The notes beneath the pieces were generated by a model. It did not search any database. It saw nothing but the letters and a program-made list of their open reading frames with translations, and had not been told where the DNA came from. Shown here piece by piece: positions 61,273 through 64,000 of a DNA stretch of 64,000 bases (within the stretch, counting starts at the first letter, position 1; every line of letters begins with the position of its first letter). Origin of the DNA: Streptomyces sp. NRRL F-5122 (GTDB lineage Bacteria; Actinomycetota; Actinomycetes; Streptomycetales; Streptomycetaceae). The DNA is taken from assembly GCF_001507435.1 (NCBI RefSeq), contig NZ_LMWH01000238.1, positions 1-64,000 on the forward strand, given 5' to 3'. Both the position numbers and the translations under genes were made by a program.

Positions 61273-62799
61273 GTGCCACGTGGTGACGGTCGACTCAATC
61301 ACGACCTGCTTCCCGGTGAGAAGGGCCCTCAAGACGCGTGTGGCGTCTTCGGTGTCTGGGCTCCTGGGGAAGAGGTCGCAAAGCTCACGTACTTCGGGCT
61401 GTACGCCCTCCAGCATCGGGGCCAGGAATCCGCGGGTATCGCGGTCAGCAACGGTTCCCAGATCCTCGTCTTCAAGGACATGGGCCTGGTCTCCCAGGTC
61501 TTCGACGAGACCTCGCTCGGTTCGCTCCAAGGTCACATCGCGGTCGGACACGCCCGCTACTCGACCACCGGTGCCTCCGTCTGGGAGAACGCCCAGCCGA
61601 CGTTCCGGGCCACGGCCAACGGCTCCATCGCCCTCGGCCACAACGGCAACCTGGTCAACACGGCGCAGCTGGCCGAGATGGTCGCCGCGCTCCCCAAGGA
61701 GAACGGCCGCGCCACCCAGGTGGCCGCGACCAACGACACCGACCTGGTCACGGCGCTGCTGGCCGGACAGGTCGACGACGACGGCAAGCCGCTGACCCTC
61801 GAGGACGCGGCCGCCAAGGTCCTGCCTCGGGTCAAGGGCGCCTTCTCGCTGGTCTTCATGGACGAGCAGACCCTGTACGCGGCCCGTGACCCGCAGGGCA
61901 TCCGCCCGCTGGTCCTCGGCCGTCTGGAGCGCGGCTGGGTGGTCGCCTCCGAGACCGCCGCGCTCGACATCACCGGCGCCACCTTCATCCGCGAGATCGA
62001 GCCGGGCGAGTTCGTCGCGATAGACGAGAACGGCCTGCGCACCTCTCGATTCGCGGAAGCGAAGCCTCGCGGCTGTGTCTTCGAGTATGTGTACCTGGCC
62101 CGTCCGGACACCGATATCGCCGGCCGGAACGTGTACCTCTCCCGGGTCGAGATGGGCCGCCGCCTTGCCAAGGAGGCGCCCGTCGAGGCCGATCTGGTGA
62201 TAGCGACGCCCGAGTCCGGCACGCCCGCCGCGATCGGCTACGCGGAGGCCTCCGGCATCCCGTTCGGTGCGGGTCTGGTGAAGAACGCCTATGTGGGCCG
62301 CACCTTCATCCAGCCGTCGCAGACGATCCGCCAGCTGGGCATCCGGCTGAAGCTGAACCCCCTCAAGGAAGTCATCAGGGGCAAGCGCCTGGTCGTCGTC
62401 GACGACTCGATCGTGCGCGGCAACACCCAGCGCGCCCTGGTGCGGATGCTCCGTGAGGCGGGTGCCGCCGAGGTGCACATCCGCATCTCGTCCCCGCCGG
62501 TGAAGTGGCCCTGTTTCTTCGGCATCGACTTCGCCACCCGCGCCGAGCTGATCGCCAACGGCATGTCGGTGGACGAGATCGGGCGCTCCCTCGGCGCGGA
62601 CTCCCTGTCGTACATCTCCATCGACGCCATGATCGAGGCGACCACCATCGCCAAGCCCAATCTGTGTCGCGCCTGCTTCGACGGCGAGTACCCGATGGAG
62701 CTGCCCGACCCGGAGCTGCTGGGCAAGCAGCTGCTGGAGACCGAGCTGGCGGCCGGTCCCGCCGCCACGGCCGCGGCCGACGCCATCCGTCGTCCCTGA
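61273..62799 (+). CDS. purF: Amidophosphoribosyltransferase
   Basis: 508 aa. First enzyme of purine synthesis (PRPP plus glutamine to phosphoribosylamine). Catalytic Cys23 in DACGVFG implies removal of a 22-residue propeptide. PRPP loop VVVDDSIVRGNTQRAL (about 374-389). The cysteines in RGCVFEY, WPCFFGID and NLCRACF match the 4Fe-4S ligands of the Bacillus-type enzyme. The GTG at 61273 follows TACACT (61260-61265) at leaderless spacing. Followed by purM after 32 bp, one operon. Confidence 0.97.
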   Translation: MPRGDGRLNHDLLPGEKGPQDACGVFGVWAPGEEVAKLTYFGLYALQHRGQESAGIAVSNGSQILVFKDMGLVSQVFDETSLGSLQGHIAVGHARYSTTGASVWENAQPTFRATANGSIALGHNGNLVNTAQLAEMVAALPKENGRATQVAATNDTDLVTALLAGQVDDDGKPLTLEDAAAKVLPRVKGAFSLVFMDEQTLYAARDPQGIRPLVLGRLERGWVVASETAALDITGATFIREIEPGEFVAIDENGLRTSRFAEAKPRGCVFEYVYLARPDTDIAGRNVYLSRVEMGRRLAKEAPVEADLVIATPESGTPAAIGYAEASGIPFGAGLVKNAYVGRTFIQPSQTIRQLGIRLKLNPLKEVIRGKRLVVVDDSIVRGNTQRALVRMLREAGAAEVHIRISSPPVKWPCFFGIDFATRAELIANGMSVDEIGRSLGADSLSYISIDAMIEATTIAKPNLCRACFDGEYPMELPDPELLGKQLLETELAAGPAATAAADAIRRP

Positions 62800-62831
62800 G
62801 CCGCACCATCAACCCCGAAAGATCCCAGGCA

Positions 62832-63932
62832 ATGTCTGCTGTGTTCGATCAGTCGACTTCGTCGACGGGCAATCCCGAGGGCGCTTCCTACGCGGCCGCG
62901 GGCGTCGACATCGAGGCGGGTGACCGCGCCGTCGAGCTCATGAAGAAGTGGGTGAAGAAGACGCAGCGCCCCGAGGTTCTCGGCGGCCTCGGCGGGTTCG
63001 CCGGCCTCTTCGACGCCTCTGCCCTCAAGCACTACGAGCGTCCGCTGCTCGCCTCCGCCACCGACGGCGTCGGCACCAAGGTCGACATCGCACGCCGAAT
63101 GGGCGTCTACGACACCATCGGCCACGACCTCGTGGCGATGGTCATGGACGACATCGTGGTGTGCGGTGCCGAGCCGCTGTTCATGACCGACTACATCTGC
63201 GTCGGCAAGGTCCACCCGGAGCGCGTCGCCGCGATGGTGAAGGGCATCGCCGAGGGCTGCGTGCTGGCCGGTTGCGCCCTGGTGGGCGGCGAGACGGCCG
63301 AACACCCGGGTCTGCTCGGTCCGGACGACTTCGATGTCGCGGGCGCCGGTACGGGCGTTGTGGAGGCCGACCGGCTGCTCGGTGCCGAACGCATCCAGGA
63401 GGGCGACGCGGTGATCGCGCTGGCCGCCTCCGGACTTCACTCCAACGGGTACTCCCTTGTCCGGCATGTTCTCCTCGACCGGGCGAAGCTCGGCCTCGAC
63501 CGGCACATCGACGAACTCGGGCGCACCCTCGGCGAGGAACTGCTCGAGCCCACCAAGATCTACTCGCTGGACTGCCTGGCGCTGATCCGCACCGCCGAGG
63601 TGCACGCGTTCAGCCACATCACCGGCGGTGGACTCGCGGCCAACCTGGCCCGTGTGATCCCGGACGGTCTGCACGCCGTGGTCGACCGCTCCACCTGGAC
63701 CCCTGCACCGGTGTTCGATCTCGTCGGGAAGACCGGCGACGTCGAACGCCTGGAGTTGGAGAAGACCCTGAACATGGGCGTCGGCATGATCGCGATCGTC
63801 CCCGAGCACTCGGTGGACGTCGCGCTCGCCGCCCTGGCCGACCGCGATGTGGAGGCATGGGTCGCCGGCGAGATCACCGACCGGGGCGGCCACGAGACGG
63901 GCGCGGCCCTGGTGGGTGACTACGCGGGCTGA
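62832..63932 (+). CDS. purM: Phosphoribosylformylglycinamidine cyclo-ligase (AIR synthetase)
   Basis: 366 aa. Closes the imidazole ring of AIR using ATP. Motifs: SYAAAGVDIEAGDRAVELM near the N-terminus, LLASATDGVGTKVDIA, HDLVAMVMDDIVVCGAEPLFMTDYI and the Gly-rich HITGGGLAANLARV. ATG at 62832 with a weak purine-rich site. It lies 32 bp after purF and is followed by a strong hairpin. Confidence 0.97.
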   Translation: MSAVFDQSTSSTGNPEGASYAAAGVDIEAGDRAVELMKKWVKKTQRPEVLGGLGGFAGLFDASALKHYERPLLASATDGVGTKVDIARRMGVYDTIGHDLVAMVMDDIVVCGAEPLFMTDYICVGKVHPERVAAMVKGIAEGCVLAGCALVGGETAEHPGLLGPDDFDVAGAGTGVVEADRLLGAERIQEGDAVIALAASGLHSNGYSLVRHVLLDRAKLGLDRHIDELGRTLGEELLEPTKIYSLDCLALIRTAEVHAFSHITGGGLAANLARVIPDGLHAVVDRSTWTPAPVFDLVGKTGDVERLELEKTLNMGVGMIAIVPEHSVDVALAALADRDVEAWVAGEITDRGGHETGAALVGDYAG

Positions 63933-63951
63933 AACCCGGCGGACAGCACAG

Positions 63952-63985
63952 CACCCGGTCCGTGGCTGGTGCCACGGACCGGGTG
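63952..63985 (+). terminator. Terminator of the purF-purM operon
   Basis: A perfect 15-bp stem (63952-63966 with 63971-63985), 4-nt loop, 19 bp past the purM stop. Confidence 0.8.
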
Positions 63986-64000
63986 AGAGCTCAGTGCAAG

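Overview
The window looks like a chromosomal segment of a Streptomyces. GC content and third-position GC are very high, GTG starts are common, and many genes carry a TANNNT hexamer 7-8 nt before the start codon with no ribosome binding site (leaderless style). The gene order sigN-sigF ... tadA-upp ... ffs-dnaX-purD ... purC-tRNA-Gly-lsrL-purSQL ... purF-purM is, from memory, the order of the S. coelicolor core around SCO4034-SCO4087. No phage, transposase, integrase or CRISPR array was seen.

Layout. 0-8 kb: a membrane glycosyltransferase, a TetR regulator, an F420/FMN split-barrel protein, a YceI protein and a DHA2 efflux pump with three extra beta-sandwich repeats, under a MarR gene with two tandem operator-like boxes. 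8-19 kb: small membrane and secreted proteins, two paralogous SigB-type sigma factors (sigN, sigF), an ANTAR protein, tRNA-Ser(CGA), tadA with its partner, upp, a LytR_C protein, an HdeD-like membrane protein and a HhH-GPD repair protein. 18.8-23.5 kb: an iron-controlled divergent unit with a siderophore-interacting protein on one side and, on the other, a penicillin-acylase/siderophore-acyltransferase fusion, a DUF985 cupin and an SDR, with a 19-bp DmdR/IdeR-type iron box between them. 23.6-42.5 kb: accessory region with a CopC-CopD protein, a CUT1 sugar ABC importer lacking its own ATPase, a tail-anchored zinc-ribbon protein, a very large secreted phosphodiester glycosidase/metallophosphoesterase, a methyltransferase, a SARP-NB-ARC-TPR regulator, a GNAT enzyme and a secreted FG-GAP propeller protein.

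42.8-64 kb: tRNA-Ser(GGA), SRP RNA, dnaX, then the purine block. purD, purC, purS-purQ-purL and purF-purM together supply most of the steps from PRPP to AIR plus SAICAR synthesis. Between them lie a membrane protein with an M48-like fold but no HExxH, a dimethylformamidase-beta-like protein, three glycine tRNAs, the nucleoid protein gene lsrL, a DHA2/TetR efflux pair, an MDMPI/SCP-like protein and a META lipoprotein gene broken by a one-base frameshift.

The strongest candidates for something not well described are the iron-box-controlled acylase-acyltransferase fusion (19588-22275), which has no export signal, and the pairing of an efflux pump that ends in a beta-sandwich array with a YceI protein carrying the same domain. 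All functional assignments rest on reading motifs by eye; no database search was run.
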